Assembly (NCBI GenBank): GCA_001910725.1
Contig: MJGA01000005.1
Span: forward strand, 372,001 to 436,000
DNA from: Phanerodontia chrysosporium
Taxonomy: Eukaryota; Basidiomycota; Agaricomycetes; Polyporales; Phanerochaetaceae
Direction: 5' to 3'
DNA: 64,000 nucleotides
Shown: one piece after another, positions 24,037 through 35,717 of the stretch
Numbering within the stretch: the first letter of the stretch is position 1
Layout of the letters: each line of letters starts with the position of its first letter
Program-made: the position numbers and the translations under genes
The notes under the pieces: generated by a model
Databases searched by the model: none
Told to the model about the DNA's origin: nothing
Seen by the model: the letters and a program-made list of their open reading frames with translations, nothing else

Positions 24037-25930
24037 TCACTGCAGGGACTGCTGCTTCTCGAGCTCAGCATCCTCGATGCTGGCCGTCTCACTCTCCGGT
24101 TCCTCGCCACGTGGCCCTGCCAGCCGTTCTCAGTGAGGTAGGCCATAAACTTGCGGTCCTCGTCCTGCAGGTCCACGCCGGTCATGTCGGGCACGAAGAA
24201 GTACGTGACGAGGATGCCCGTGACACCGCAAATCGCGGCGATGATGAACGTCCACTTCTTGCCGAGGTTGTTCTGGATGGGCGTGAACGCCTGCGTGCCG
24301 ACCGCCGCGCCCGTCTTGCCGATCGCGGCGGACAGGCCGTAGCACGTCCCGCGCACCGCCGTCGCGTACGACTCCGCGGAGACGAGGCCGAGCATGTCTC
24401 CAGGGCCCATGTTGCCAAAGGACTGCATGAAGCCGTAGCTGCACACACGATTAGCACTACTGACAGTACGGGAAGAGATGACAGACTCACAAGATGACGA
24501 ACAGCGGGATGATCTTCGTAATCCTGTCGTACGCACATCCGATGATGAGACCGAAAATGAGGTACCCGCTGAACCCGAGCATCATCGTGTTGCGGCGACC
24601 GATGCGGTTGCACAGGTAGGCACCGACAAAGACACCAGGAAGAGCGAGAGCACCGAGCAGGAGCTGCCATTCGGCAGTGCGCTTGACACTACCATCGTGG
24701 ATGACGCTGCTGATGATCGTGCCTGAGAACACGCCGTTCGGGAATGTGACAAAGTCGTAAAGGAACCATGCGCCGCAGGTGCCGATGAGTGCGCGCCAGT
24801 AGCGCTTGAGGACAAGCCAGTAGGGGACGCGGCCTGAGTATACGGGTCAGCACCTGTCTCAGTCAGCTTGCTGGGCCTACTTACGCTTGATGGCACCGTT
24901 CTTGAAGAGGACGGAGCTGAGCATCTTCATACGGAAGTAGAAGACGGTGAGAGGCAGGAGGATGCCGATACCGAAACAGACACGCCAGACCGTGTTCAGG
25001 TGATTCTCTCCCGCGGCAGACAGCACGATGAGGAAGATCGAGACGGCGAGAGGGCCACCGAAGCTGAGGACGAAATTCGTGACCATGATGAAGACCGGAC
25101 CACGGTTGGCGATCATCTTCTCGTTGGCGGCCTCACTTGCGGAGGTCGAAGACGCTGGGTATTCACCACCAACACCCTAGCAGACGGTAAGTTCATGCAG
25201 CGTTGTTATGATATGGCGATACTCACAATACCGGTGATACCGCGAGCGAAGGTCAAGAACCAGAAGAGACCCTGTGCGCTGCCGTGCGCGCCATGGGCTG
25301 CAGTTCCCAGGATAGCACCGATGACAATGAACAATGTCGTGCCGATGAGGGCAAACTTGCGTCCAATTCGATCACAGATGAGGCCTACGACGACCTGGCC
25401 GAGGATGGCGCCTGTGAGCGATGGTCAGGGTGGGGATCACATCCTGCAAGAGAAACGACTAACCAACAAGGAGAGAGTTGGACACACGAGTGGAAACATC
25501 CGAGGTGTAATCTTTGGGATACAGCTTCTTGAGGACGACCTGCCGATAGACGTGGATGAGACTCGGAACTCGAGGTCTGAATTCCGGATGAAACATACGT
25601 TGGTCATTGTCATGAGGTTGTTTTGGTCTTATGACATGGGTTAGTGCCTGTTGATCGCTCGTACGATAGGATCGACTTACATCCATCACTAGCCGAGGCG
25701 TTAGCTCGAGGGTGCAATACGTGAATCGGGGATCAAACACACCTGATAAGACCGAAGGCAGCAGCAGCGATGGTGAAGTATGCACTGATGGCCTGCCTCC
25801 TGCTGAGAACCGGTTGCTCCTGAATAGAGTGGCTTTGGTGTCCTCTGGCGTCGAGAGTGCTGAGAACGACCTGCTCCTTCTCGGTCTGGCTGTCCTCTGG
25901 TGCGTCGCGTGATACCTTGTCTACGGCCAT
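24037..25930 (-). CDS. MFS transporter of the GIT1/PHS type (glycerophosphodiester or phosphate:H+ symporter)
   Basis: Eight exons: 25930-25743, 25688-25681, 25627-25599, 25539-25464, 25411-25227, 25176-24885, 24833-24491 and 24438-24037; introns 50-59 bp. The second exon is only 8 nt. The MFS signature VVVGLICDRIGRKFALIG lies between helices 2 and 3; GVGGEYPASSTSASEAANEK is the GGEYP segment of the phosphate/GIT family. A second half repeats the loop as LCNRIGRRNTMMLG. NLGKKWTFIIAAICGVTGIL and YFFVPDMTGVDLQDEDRKF mark the end of the last helices. Known relatives import glycerophosphoinositol, glycerophosphocholine or phosphate at the plasma membrane. One base restored in the CCC at 24115-24117 gives a natural acidic tail (EDAELEKQQSLQ) ending at 24037. 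Exact substrate is not decided. Confidence 0.9.
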
Positions 25931-27675
25931 GGCAAGGGTCGGGGCGCCGGGGCGGGAAAAGCGCAGGAAGGGAGGCGACGAGGCACGAGCTAGCCATGGT
26001 GCTCCCTACGTAGTTTATATAGCGGGGAGCTGTGCCTCCGCACGATTCCCAGGTCTGCCTCACTGTGGTCTTCGAGGGATGAATTAGTCCGAGTGGAAAG
26101 ATGGCAGATCAGAAAGGAGCACACGTGCGTGCTATCGTATGGCTAACATGTGGACGCAAGTGGGTGCGGTGGATGCCCCGTCGGACCCACGGTCACGTTT
26201 GCGCCTCGACGGCGATGCTGCACGGAAGGAGAGCCGCAGTTCCTGCCAGGCACTAGCGGTCGTCCCGCCCGCCGTGCAGGGAAGCAGTCGTTCAATATTC
26301 TCCCGTCCGCGGACGTTCGCACATGTGCGCGACGTCAGCGTCCCGACGTGTAGAGATGATCCGTGCTGCACCACGGCGCACGCGTTGTTCCTGAGAATGG
26401 CCTTGTCTTGCGCTAGAGATGGAGGAGGGAAGAAGACCTTTGGCGAAAACTTCAGTCCCTGAAACACTGGCCAGCGCCTGTGCCATTTGTAGAGTTGGGG
26501 ATTGTGTCTTGCTTGCAGTACAAACGTTCGACACTGGAATAGTTTGCGAGGAGGTTGATGTGAAATGAGACGAAGAGAGCTCGTGGCTGCTCGTGGGTTG
26601 TTCAGGGGCCAAGCCTTCAAAAGACCCTGCAGGGCGTGACCAGGAGAAGCGCATCTGATGCGCTTGATGCGCCATCACAGACTAGACATCGAGAGAGCGG
26701 AGAGCGCGAGCTTGGCTTGCACACGACCACTTCTGCTCTCCTCACGACGTGCCTCACAAATTTGGATCCACATGGCAGCCTCGCTTCGTTGTTTTGACCA
26801 GCGTAGGCATCATTCTGAGCTACACGCGGTTATAGGGCGCCCAACTCCTGCTGACTGTCTTCGCTTTCACCCTGACGTTGAGTGATGCCAACAAGACGTG
26901 AGGTTAAGATCCCTGGCCGTGGATGTCGGACTACGCTTTGGGTCGTCGACCTACGTACAAAGTGCGCAGGTGCGACATGTCGTGGGGCGATTACTGGGCA
27001 ACTGCGCCCCAGCGTAGGCAGCATCTCCAGCGGCCTCGTATCCCTGCGGGCTGGCCTGGCCTTGGCCAAGAATACACCTTGCCAACGACACAGCATGCCG
27101 GCGCGGGGCAGACACAAGAGGGCGTTGATAGTAGATGATACAATGATAGCTCAGTCCGTCCGACCACCGGCCGGCTGCACGCCGCGGTCAGTTTCCCCTG
27201 TCGAGCGTGAGCTGGGCCTGCAGGGCTGTTGTACACTTCACAGCTACCAGGCAAGCTGAAATGAAGCGGGTTTCAGATGATATATAGCTGCATGGTGATA
27301 ACAGGGAGGGTAGAGATGTCAAGGACCTTACGATCGTGGCAAAGCTCAGGGTGTCGCAATAGACGCCAAAAGGTTCAACAGCGTCCCGCCGGCTTGCAGT
27401 GACCAGTAACCAGCTCATTCCTTCCTCCCATCTCTCCTTCCGCCTCCCTTTTCGACGCGCACACCTCCTTACACGGCTCTGGAAAGCCTGTGTATTGGCG
27501 ACCACAGCGGCCGCTCTCTTCACCTGCTCCGGGCCCACGAACTTGACGATAGCTCCTACGACCTCGTATCGCGACCCAGCTCACCCACACCAATTCCCCC
27601 CTTCGCGAAGTCACAGGCACACAACGCGCTTCCTAAAGCTGCACTTCAAGCCCGGCGTGTCTCTGCATAGTCGTT
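25931..27675. other. Long intergenic region
   Basis: About 1.7 kb with overlapping short frames on both strands and no recognisable domain or exon chain. It includes the promoter of the transporter on the left and a pyrimidine-rich stretch at about 27400-27480 before the RhoGAP gene, probably its promoter and leader. Confidence 0.5.
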
Positions 27676-30600
27676 CATGTCCGCGCCCTCCTCCAATGCC
27701 ATGGCGCAGAACGTACCCGATCCTGCCATGCTGACCGAAAACCGCCTCTGCCCTGGGTGTAAACAGTCGGTGGTAACGGAGAACGGTGGTGTGGTTGTTG
27801 CCTTCGGGTACGTCTTTGCGCATTCTGGGCCTATATGCAGGGTCGTAACTTGACTATGTCATAGCCAATCATACTTCCATATCGACTGCTTCAAATGCGC
27901 AAAGTGCGAACAGCAGGTTACCGCGGACACCAATTTGCTGTTGCTCTCCGATGGCTCTCCTGTCTGTGCCAATTGCTCGTACTGCTGCAATGTCTGTGGG
28001 CAACCTATCCTCGACGAGGCGATCATGACGGGCGACGACTCGTACCACGCACACTGCTTCAATTGCAAGGTCTGCAAGAAGCGCATAGAGGAGCTCGTGT
28101 TTGCGAAGACGAGTCAAGGAATCTACTGTATGCCGTGTCACAGTGAGCGTGTCGCGAGGAGCAAGCGACACCTGGAGAGAAAAGAGCGAGAGAAGCGGGA
28201 GAGGGAAAGGCAAGCACAGGCTGAGGCTGCTGCCGCCTACGATGCAATCACGTCTGGCAATGCTGTGAGTTCTGTGGCAGTACGACAATCATCCATATCC
28301 TTAATGGTGAACTCCACAGGGGTCGAACGCGTCGTCGAAGGCTAACACCCCCTCAAACGCGCCTTCGTCTAGTGCACGATCGGGCACGCCGCGCACGTCA
28401 GACTTCGCTACTAGCCATGCCTCATCGCCAACAAGGCCCACAGAGGCGGCGCAGCCTTCACACGGTTCTCAGCAGCAACACTCCGCGTCGTCTACTACAT
28501 CAACGCCTGGGACGGCTCCATCTGTCACATCGTCAACTGCGCACGGTGCTCCTCAAAGGGCGGCGACGTTGCAAAACGGCCTACCCTCTGCACCCAACCA
28601 GTTCACTCAGCACTACCGTGAACGCGACGGGGCAGCAACTCCCGACCACATGCGTTCAACCTCGAGCCCGCTGGGCACCCAGGACTCGCTGGCCGTCCCG
28701 TCAAACGGGATGCAGCAAGCGCTTCAGAAACGCCGGAGCTTTGATGACCGTCCGCTCAACGTCGTCACCAACCAAAATGGTAGCTCAGAGATGTCGTCAA
28801 GCGTGCCTAATCAGAATGGGCTACTCTCGCCAGACGCACCCACATCTCGCAAGACAAAACGGCAGTCGATCAACCCCAATCTCGTCATGTCGTTCAATAA
28901 CCTTCCCCAGGGGCCTAGTTCACCATCGACCTCGCCATCGACCCCGCACGCACCGCATATGAATGGCAAGCCACGATCGCCTCTGCGCGATCACTTCGCC
29001 AACGATGTGCGTGCGTCGCCTCCTACATTCACACAAGCGGACAACCGCCATTCGCCATCTATACCCCGCATGCAGCTCGATACCTCAGACAACCTGCACG
29101 ATCGACACTACACGGGCCGGACCCGTTCTGCGTCGAGCAGCGATACCCAGCGCGTGGCACAGCACAATGACATGATGCAGCGCGAGCGTTCCAGGTCGCC
29201 TATGCGTCTCAGTATCACGCTCGACCGTGTCCCCGCGCGGACGAGCAGTCGCGCAGAGCTCCGGAGCGACACCGCGCCCCCGAACTTTGCGCCGGAGGCC
29301 GGTCGCCGTACCCCGCAGCTCATGGCGGAAGGCCGCGCGTCACCGAGTTTGAACGTTCCGAATGGTAGCCCGATGGCGAGACAGATGTCCCTGGACAACA
29401 GGCATCGCACCAGCACGTCCTCCCTCGGACAGACTATCGAGCTTCCCCCACGCTCTGGCAGCACGTCGCGTCCCACCTCACCGGCACACAAGGTTGACGT
29501 TCCTCACGGAATCGAGAGCGGAACCGACACGGAGGCCGAGGGAGAGGAGGAATTTCATGCCCAGAAGGAGTCAGTCCGTGAGAGCCTGCCCCCGCTTCCC
29601 CCGCCGAAGGAGACGAAGGGCCCTAAAGCTGGCATGCGGCCGCCACAGCTAAAGCTTGACTCGTCACATGCGCGAGATGAAGAGCACGATGACCTGGCGC
29701 AGGTCGACTCTGCCGACGTGTCTGAAGACTACCTCCACGACGAGGTGCCAGTTGAAAGTACATCCCACTCGACGTTCATCGCCCCTGCGCTACCCCCGAT
29801 CCGCTTCAGCATGGGTGGTGCCGACTTTGCAGAGCTACTCAAGTCTGTTGGCGGACCAGAAGGACTGAATGCACTAGACAAGATCGCGGAAGGCAGCTGC
29901 CAGTTACCCCACCACCTACGGCAGCACAGCCCAGCACGCCCACGAGCAGGAGACCGTCTCTCACAGACGCGACACCCGTTCAGCGCCGCGAACCGCCGAT
30001 CAACAGGAGTCAGTCGCCGCACTCGATCGCGGTCACCTCGCCGTCCGAAGGCGCAGCGCGGCCGTCCATCCAGCGGTCGCAGTCGTCCGACCCGCCTCGG
30101 GACGGCCGTGCCGCGAAACCGCGCTACGAGGATCAGACGGTGTACAAGCGCGAGCGCGTGGACTCGAGCGCGTCGCTGCCCCCCAACGGCCGGGCGCACA
30201 TCACGCTCACGACGCCGGACAATACGACGTCGAGCATCGCGCGGCCCGACACATCTGACCTCGTCCGGCGGAGGCTGCAGGAGGCGCTGAACGAGTCGAT
30301 CGAGAGGGGCGCGGCGTACGTGAAGCTCGACCCGGAGTTCATCGGTGCCATCATCATGCTCCTTAACCAGCGTCAGGAGGAGTTCATTGACATGAAACGG
30401 AAGCTGGATGGCATGAAGGTACGGTGGAACATTGTAGCTGTCGTGCACATACTGACATTCAGTACCTGACCTAGCGTGCAAGCCAGCAATACGTCGAAGG
30501 TCTGACAGTCGCTCAGACAGAGTACGATAAAGAGCTCAAGGCCCGGCGAGACGCTGAGGCTGAGGTCACACGCCTCCGTGTCCTGCTCTCTAGTCAAGCC

Positions 30601-32369
30601 GTGCGCCTGAAAGCGATGTCCGGTGACACGAAGAAGCAGGAGGTGCAAAGGCAGCTCTCTCAGGAGATGACCGAAAGCCTGTCGTCACTGGAGCGTGACC
30701 TGTCCAAGCTCAAGGTTGAGCGAGACATGACGTTGGCGGAAGTAGAGGAGTTGTCGGCATCAAAGAGGTATGAGAGTCGTGGCTCCCGAGACATCCACGA
30801 ATGCTTAATTCGTTCCCCTCAGCTCCAACAGCCTGTCTGATGCAAACGACACTGCTCGCCTCAGCAAAGCGTTGTCCATCCGGTTCGACAGCATCAAGAA
30901 CCAGTACCAAAACGACCTACTCCCCCTCACCGCGCAGCGGGAAGCATTGCTCAGGGAGATTACCGAGCTCCGGGCTTCGCGTGACGCCTACCTCGAGGAG
31001 ACGACGATGCTCAGTGCTCGTAACGAGGAGCTTGCGCAGCTGCACGCGCAGTACCTTCGCCGGATGGACGTTCCCGACGGTGTCCCGAGCCTTCTGGACG
31101 TGACTCTTCGCTCGACAAAGCGCGGCCACAAGGGATGCCAGCATCAGCAACATCGTCCACGGCTGTCTCCGAGGAGTCTGTCGACCAGCGGTACGTCAAG
31201 GTCAACAAGACGGACGCCATCGAGACGCAGACGCCACAGCCGCGGGGCAAGTTCAAGTGGCCAGGGTACCGCGCCCAGCCCGCGAAAGATCACGCGCCGC
31301 ACATGTCCGAGTCCTCGAAGCCCAAGCCGCGGATCGAGCACAACTTCCAGCAGGTCAATGGTTTGCGCGTCGCGCGGTGCGACCATTGCGGAGACAAGAT
31401 GTGGGGGTCGATCATGCGCTGTGGAGGTAAGGCTTTGAATGGTTGCGTAATGTTCTCGCGCTAAAGCGGAAATTCACAGCTTGCAATGTCGCTGTCCACC
31501 ACCGCTGTCTGCAGCTGGTCCACCTACCATGCTCACAACACGTCACAAATGGAAAGGACGATCGGGGATGCAGCCACCGCCAGGTCCATCCATGTTCGGG
31601 CGCGATCTTACCGAGCAGGTTCGCGCAGACTCGAAGGACGAGGAACGCCTGGTCCCTGTAATCGTGGAGAAGTGCATCGACGCTGTCGACACGCTTGGTA
31701 CGAGTTCATTCGCACCCGCCCTAGTTCCTACTCTTACACCATGCTTAGCTCTTGACTACGAGGGTATCTATCGGAAGACCGGCGGTTCTGGCCAGTCGAA
31801 GATCATTACCCAGCTCTTCGAACGCGGAGATTACTCTGCATTCGACCTGCGTGACAACGATCGTTTCAACGACATCTGCAGTGTCACTTCCGTGCTGAAG
31901 ACGTATTTCCGGTCGTTACCAGACCCTCTCCTGACGTACAACCTCCACGACCGCTTCATTTACGCTGCGAGCCTCAAGGATCCAGCGCAGAAGAGCCAGG
32001 CCTTCACTGAGCTAGTGGCTGAACTGCCAAAGGAGCATTACTACACGACAAGGGCACTCATGCTCCATCTCCACCGGTGAGTATCGCGCGTTATGGGCAG
32101 TTAGACCTTGCTAACAGGCCTGACAGGATCGCGCAGCGGAGCGACAAGAACCTTATGCACGCGAGGAACCTCGGCGTTGTCTTCGGCGTACGTAAACCTC
32201 AGTCGCTCAGCCTTGACAACCATAACTGACTGCGCATATAGCGACATTGATGCGCTCTCGTGACCCTAACGCTGAGTTCAGCGACATGGCCGGCAAGGCC
32301 CTGTCCGTGGAATGGCTCGTCGAAAACGCACCGATAGTCTTCGAACAGCACACCACCGACTCCCCATAG
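27676..32369 (+). CDS. LIM-C1-RhoGAP GTPase-activating protein (Rga-type)
   Basis: Introns at 27808-27864, 28265-28319, 30419-30474, 30768-30822, 31427-31479, 31698-31748, 32077-32126 and 32188-32241. Two tandem LIM domains come first (CPGC...FHIDCFKCAKCEQQ; CNVCGQPI...HAHCFNCKVCKKR). A long S/T/P-rich disordered region follows (about residues 150-750), then a coiled coil (30475-31080). The C1 zinc domain starts HNFQQVNGLRVARCDHCGDK. The RhoGAP domain has YEGIYRKTGG (arginine finger), KTYFRSLPDPLLTYNLHDRF and LHRIAQRSDKNLMHARNLGV. Proteins of this layout switch off Rho/Cdc42 GTPases at polarity sites. One-base repairs are needed near 29895, 31092, 31565 (GGGG) and 32242, the last restoring FGPTL at the intron end. 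Start chosen as the first ATG before the LIM region. Confidence 0.93.
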
Positions 32370-33206
32370 CCTCCGCGAGTCTTGTTTATCAATCACTTAT
32401 GATTTTCCCGAGGTGTTTGTATACTCCGGTCGCGCCCCCTTCCTTCTCTTTTTGTTACAACTTATGCCTCTCCTGTGCAACTTTCCTTTCGAATCGCCGC
32501 CTTCGCTTTCATTTTGCACCATAATCTGTGCCACCGTTCGTTCTCCTTCCGGTGAAATGTGGTTATCATCTGTTGTTTGCCCTCTTCGCTCTTTTAGCCC
32601 TTCTAACCTTCCTTTCTTTTGCTTCGACGCTTACAATAGGTCTCAGGAGTCAGTACATACTCACAACTATCCCCCCGTCTCCCCTCCCGACAGTACTTAT
32701 ACCCGGGGCTTGCCAGCTCGCAGCGTCCCCTCGTTGGATATGTATATCATCATATATTCGGTACATTATTCGCAGTACATCTTGCATTGGTCTTCAATTA
32801 CAGGTGTATCTATCGTCTCCAACCTATGCCCAACTACTCTGCTCTCACCGGATCGTCCTGTCCTCTGAACGCTTCGGCTTCGCTGGATTCTCCGCTTTGA
32901 GCGAACAGTAGAGGAAGTGCCGTCGTGGACCGGTCGTTGCGCCAGCAACTGCGGCGACGCGCGCGCCAAGCGGCTGGGCATCTGTACCGCTACCTCGCAG
33001 CCCCAGGAGAACATTCTGTCGAACACTGAGGGCATGTCAGCGCACGTCGTTTCAGTTAGCGACGTGCTCACGTGTGGCAGTGAATGCCTTGGCTGTTGTC
33101 TGGCAGGCGAGATGCGTCAGCGAGAGCGGAGGCGAAACAGCTTCCAGCGTGCGCAAGTATCGAAACACGATGGATGGCTGACATGGGCCTATTCGTGTTT
33201 TGATGT
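32370..33206. other. Convergent 3' region of RhoGAP and BTB genes
   Basis: Pyrimidine-rich sequence from 32400 to about 32700 follows the RhoGAP stop and looks like its 3' UTR. The right half may contain a last exon of the minus-strand BTB gene, but no certain one was found. Confidence 0.45.
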
Positions 33207-34883
33207 TCAGTTAGGTGCCGCTACTGAGGAATACTTGAACGACATACCAAAGCGGAACACAGCCTGATACGCCTGCCTCCACTTCTCCTCAAGAAGCCGG
33301 GCGCAAGTCGGAGGGTCGGGACAGGTAGAACACTGGTAACAATTAACGATTGCAGCAAGCACGATCGTCGCGCCCGCTGATTACTCACGCATTGGTACTC
33401 CTTCGCAATCTGAGTAAGGCCGAGTTTGAGAACACGCTCAAGAAACCATGTTCGTCTGGGAAATGGTAGTCAACAGCCAATACTGTGTGGATATGTGCGC
33501 ATATATGCACCTTTTCTCCAGTTTGAGAAGTGTTTCCGGACTTAGCGTGCTGAGTTCCTCCTCCGGCCAACCACCAGGGTTGTCTAGAACAAAGCGGCTG
33601 GCCTCGCGGTAGAGCTCTTCCTCTTCGAAGAGCTCCGCTATTCGCATGGCCTTGATGGGCTTGCCAGCAGCGTGTGTCAGGAGGAAGGTCAGACACTCGC
33701 GTTGCAGTGCCGGCACTGTCAACTTGTGTGAGATGTTGAAGAGACCTTCGACGTTGTTCCAGGTTATTGTGCAAACAAGACTGGGACCACCGGAAAGTGA
33801 GCGGCTTGTGGTAGGCACGGGGCCATGTTTACTAACTGAGGGTATACGTATTTGAGGAAGTCATGGAAAGTACTGGCCTGCAGAGGACAGAGTTCAGGAT
33901 GACGGGCGAGCAGCCGCGCATTGTAAGACGCACCTTCTCTTCCTTGAGCACAATCACTGCATCAAGGCCTTTACGGCGGACTTTGCGCCTAGTTGACGTT
34001 CCAGGGACATCAAGAGAATGCTCTCTAGCCTTCTCAAAGGATGACGCAGTCGGGCTCTGTAGCTTGTTCAAGCTCTCTAGCCGGGCCTTTTCCCTCTCCT
34101 GCTCATCCGCGGCGTCCGTCTCGGCCTCGCTGTCGCTCGCCTTCGCATCAGACTCGTTCCCGTCTGTCTCCGGCTCGGACTCGACCTGGACGAGCGTAGC
34201 TTCGGACGTCTGCGGCGGCAGCGACGAGTCGCTTTTGGGCACCGAGGGTGGCTGTGAGATGGTAATGACCGACGACATGGACTGCGGCCGCCCGGTCTCT
34301 GCCCAGTCCCCGCTGAGCGCAGCCTCGAAGAATGGCGACGCAAAGAAGAGCACCTCCTTGTGGGCCCTGCAGGAGAGAAAGGGACGCACATGGCAGCATT
34401 CAGAACGCAAGACTAGACACATGCACGGACGCGCCGGGGAATATGGCAACGGCAGACTGACCAGAACGTCGTGCTCTCAACCACTATCTTGACATTCCCA
34501 GGCAGCTTCGCGCTCTTGGTGAACGTCGGGTCGATGTCGATCGGATCCTCGAAGTCGTCCATGCTCAGCTCGGACACGGAGCCGTCGGTCTCGCAGCCCT
34601 CCGAGGACCAGGGCGGCGAGCCCGCGGAGCGAAAGATGCCCGCGGCGGCGGCATGGGTCTCTGTCGGGGAGCTGAGTGCGGCAGAGGGCCCGCTGAGGCC
34701 GCGAGAGTTGCGGGCGATGAGGATGTGAGACGGGTTGGACATTGGGTTGGTGGTGCAGACGCTGCAGAGACAGCGGAAGCAAGCATGCGCGCTGATTGAG
34801 TTGCCGGCGGCGATCAGCACTTTCACACGTCGTTCGTCGGCCAATGAGACGCGAGACGAGAGACTAGCATCCTCTTGAGACAT
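33207..34883 (-). CDS. BTB/POZ domain protein with an acidic insert
   Basis: Exons 34883-34462, 34366-33934, 33877-33837, 33780-33511, 33455-33389 and 33332-about 33248, with introns of 95 bp and then about 55 bp. The N-terminal 110 residues are disordered. The BTB core starts at VKIVVESTTFW|AHKEVL, FFASPFFEAALSGDWAE. After an insert of about 110 acidic residues it resumes at DAVIVLKEEKASTFHDFLKY, TWNNVEGLFNISHKL and VPALQRECLTFLL. The C-terminal part (AMRIAELFEEEELYREASRF, WFLERVLKLGLTQIAKEYQC, CARLLEEKWRQAYQAVF) is helical and BACK-like. BTB proteins often serve as Cullin-3 adaptors; no partner domain is seen. The 3' end is uncertain: reading through the possible donor at 33247 stops at 33207. 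Confidence 0.85.
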
Positions 34884-35717
34884 TTCATCACGGAATGGAC
34901 GCGAGAACGAAAAAGCCAGCTCGCTAGCCTCCAAGGCCGGTCCGCAAATGCGCCAGGGTATAATGAAAAAACGACAAGGACATGATGCAATCATTGAGCG
35001 TATCTACTTTTTGTCACCGGTAGTCATAGCAAATGTCATAAGAGCTGTGCGAAAGATCTCCCACAAACCAACATTCGGCAGTCATAAGTTTCGTGAATAA
35101 AGTCTGAGAGAAATAAGATAAGAATATATGGTGCCGCATGGGTGGCATGTGAAAGGACAAATGACATAGGAATAAGACGAAGAGACGAAGGATGAAGCGA
35201 ACGCAAGGACAAGGTATGGATCGGCAAGAGTCTTCACGCAAAAGGCTCTCAAGACGATACCTGACAGAAAGCTTTTTGGGTAAGTAAGTGAGACATGCAC
35301 GGTTACATCGTGGGTGTGTAAGGAGCGTGTGGTAGGCGCGACGCTGCACCAACGTTGGAGAACGGAAGGGGATGCAAGACGGAAAGGGAAGACGGAACGG
35401 AACGGGAGTGTCCAAAGGGAAACACAGCAACTTGAGTAGAGGTTGCGAGGGGACGACGATTAGCAATTGGACGCGATGCGATGGGTATATGGAAGCTGGG
35501 ATGAGTGTGACACAGACGGGAAGGTCGAAGGATGCGAGACCAAGGAACTCCTAGTATGCACAGCAGGCGTCTCTGGGGAGGGATGAGGAGCCGCAGAATT
35601 GCAACGATAGGATAGACGAGACAGGCGAGGACGCGCCACAAGAAGGATGGTATGGTATAGACGAGTCAGTCCATGAGGGAGATCCGGCAGATGGTGTAGC
35701 AAGGAGCGAGAGAGACC
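34884..35717. other. Intergenic region
   Basis: It lies between the BTB start and the phosphatase stop, both minus-strand. It holds the BTB promoter and the phosphatase 3' UTR. Open frames here lack domain or splice support. Confidence 0.5.

Noticed and set aside
28963..29652. Long open frames on both strands inside the RhoGAP disordered region
   Set aside because: They are shadows of the real frame; composition and phase fit only the plus-strand LIM-C1-RhoGAP frame.
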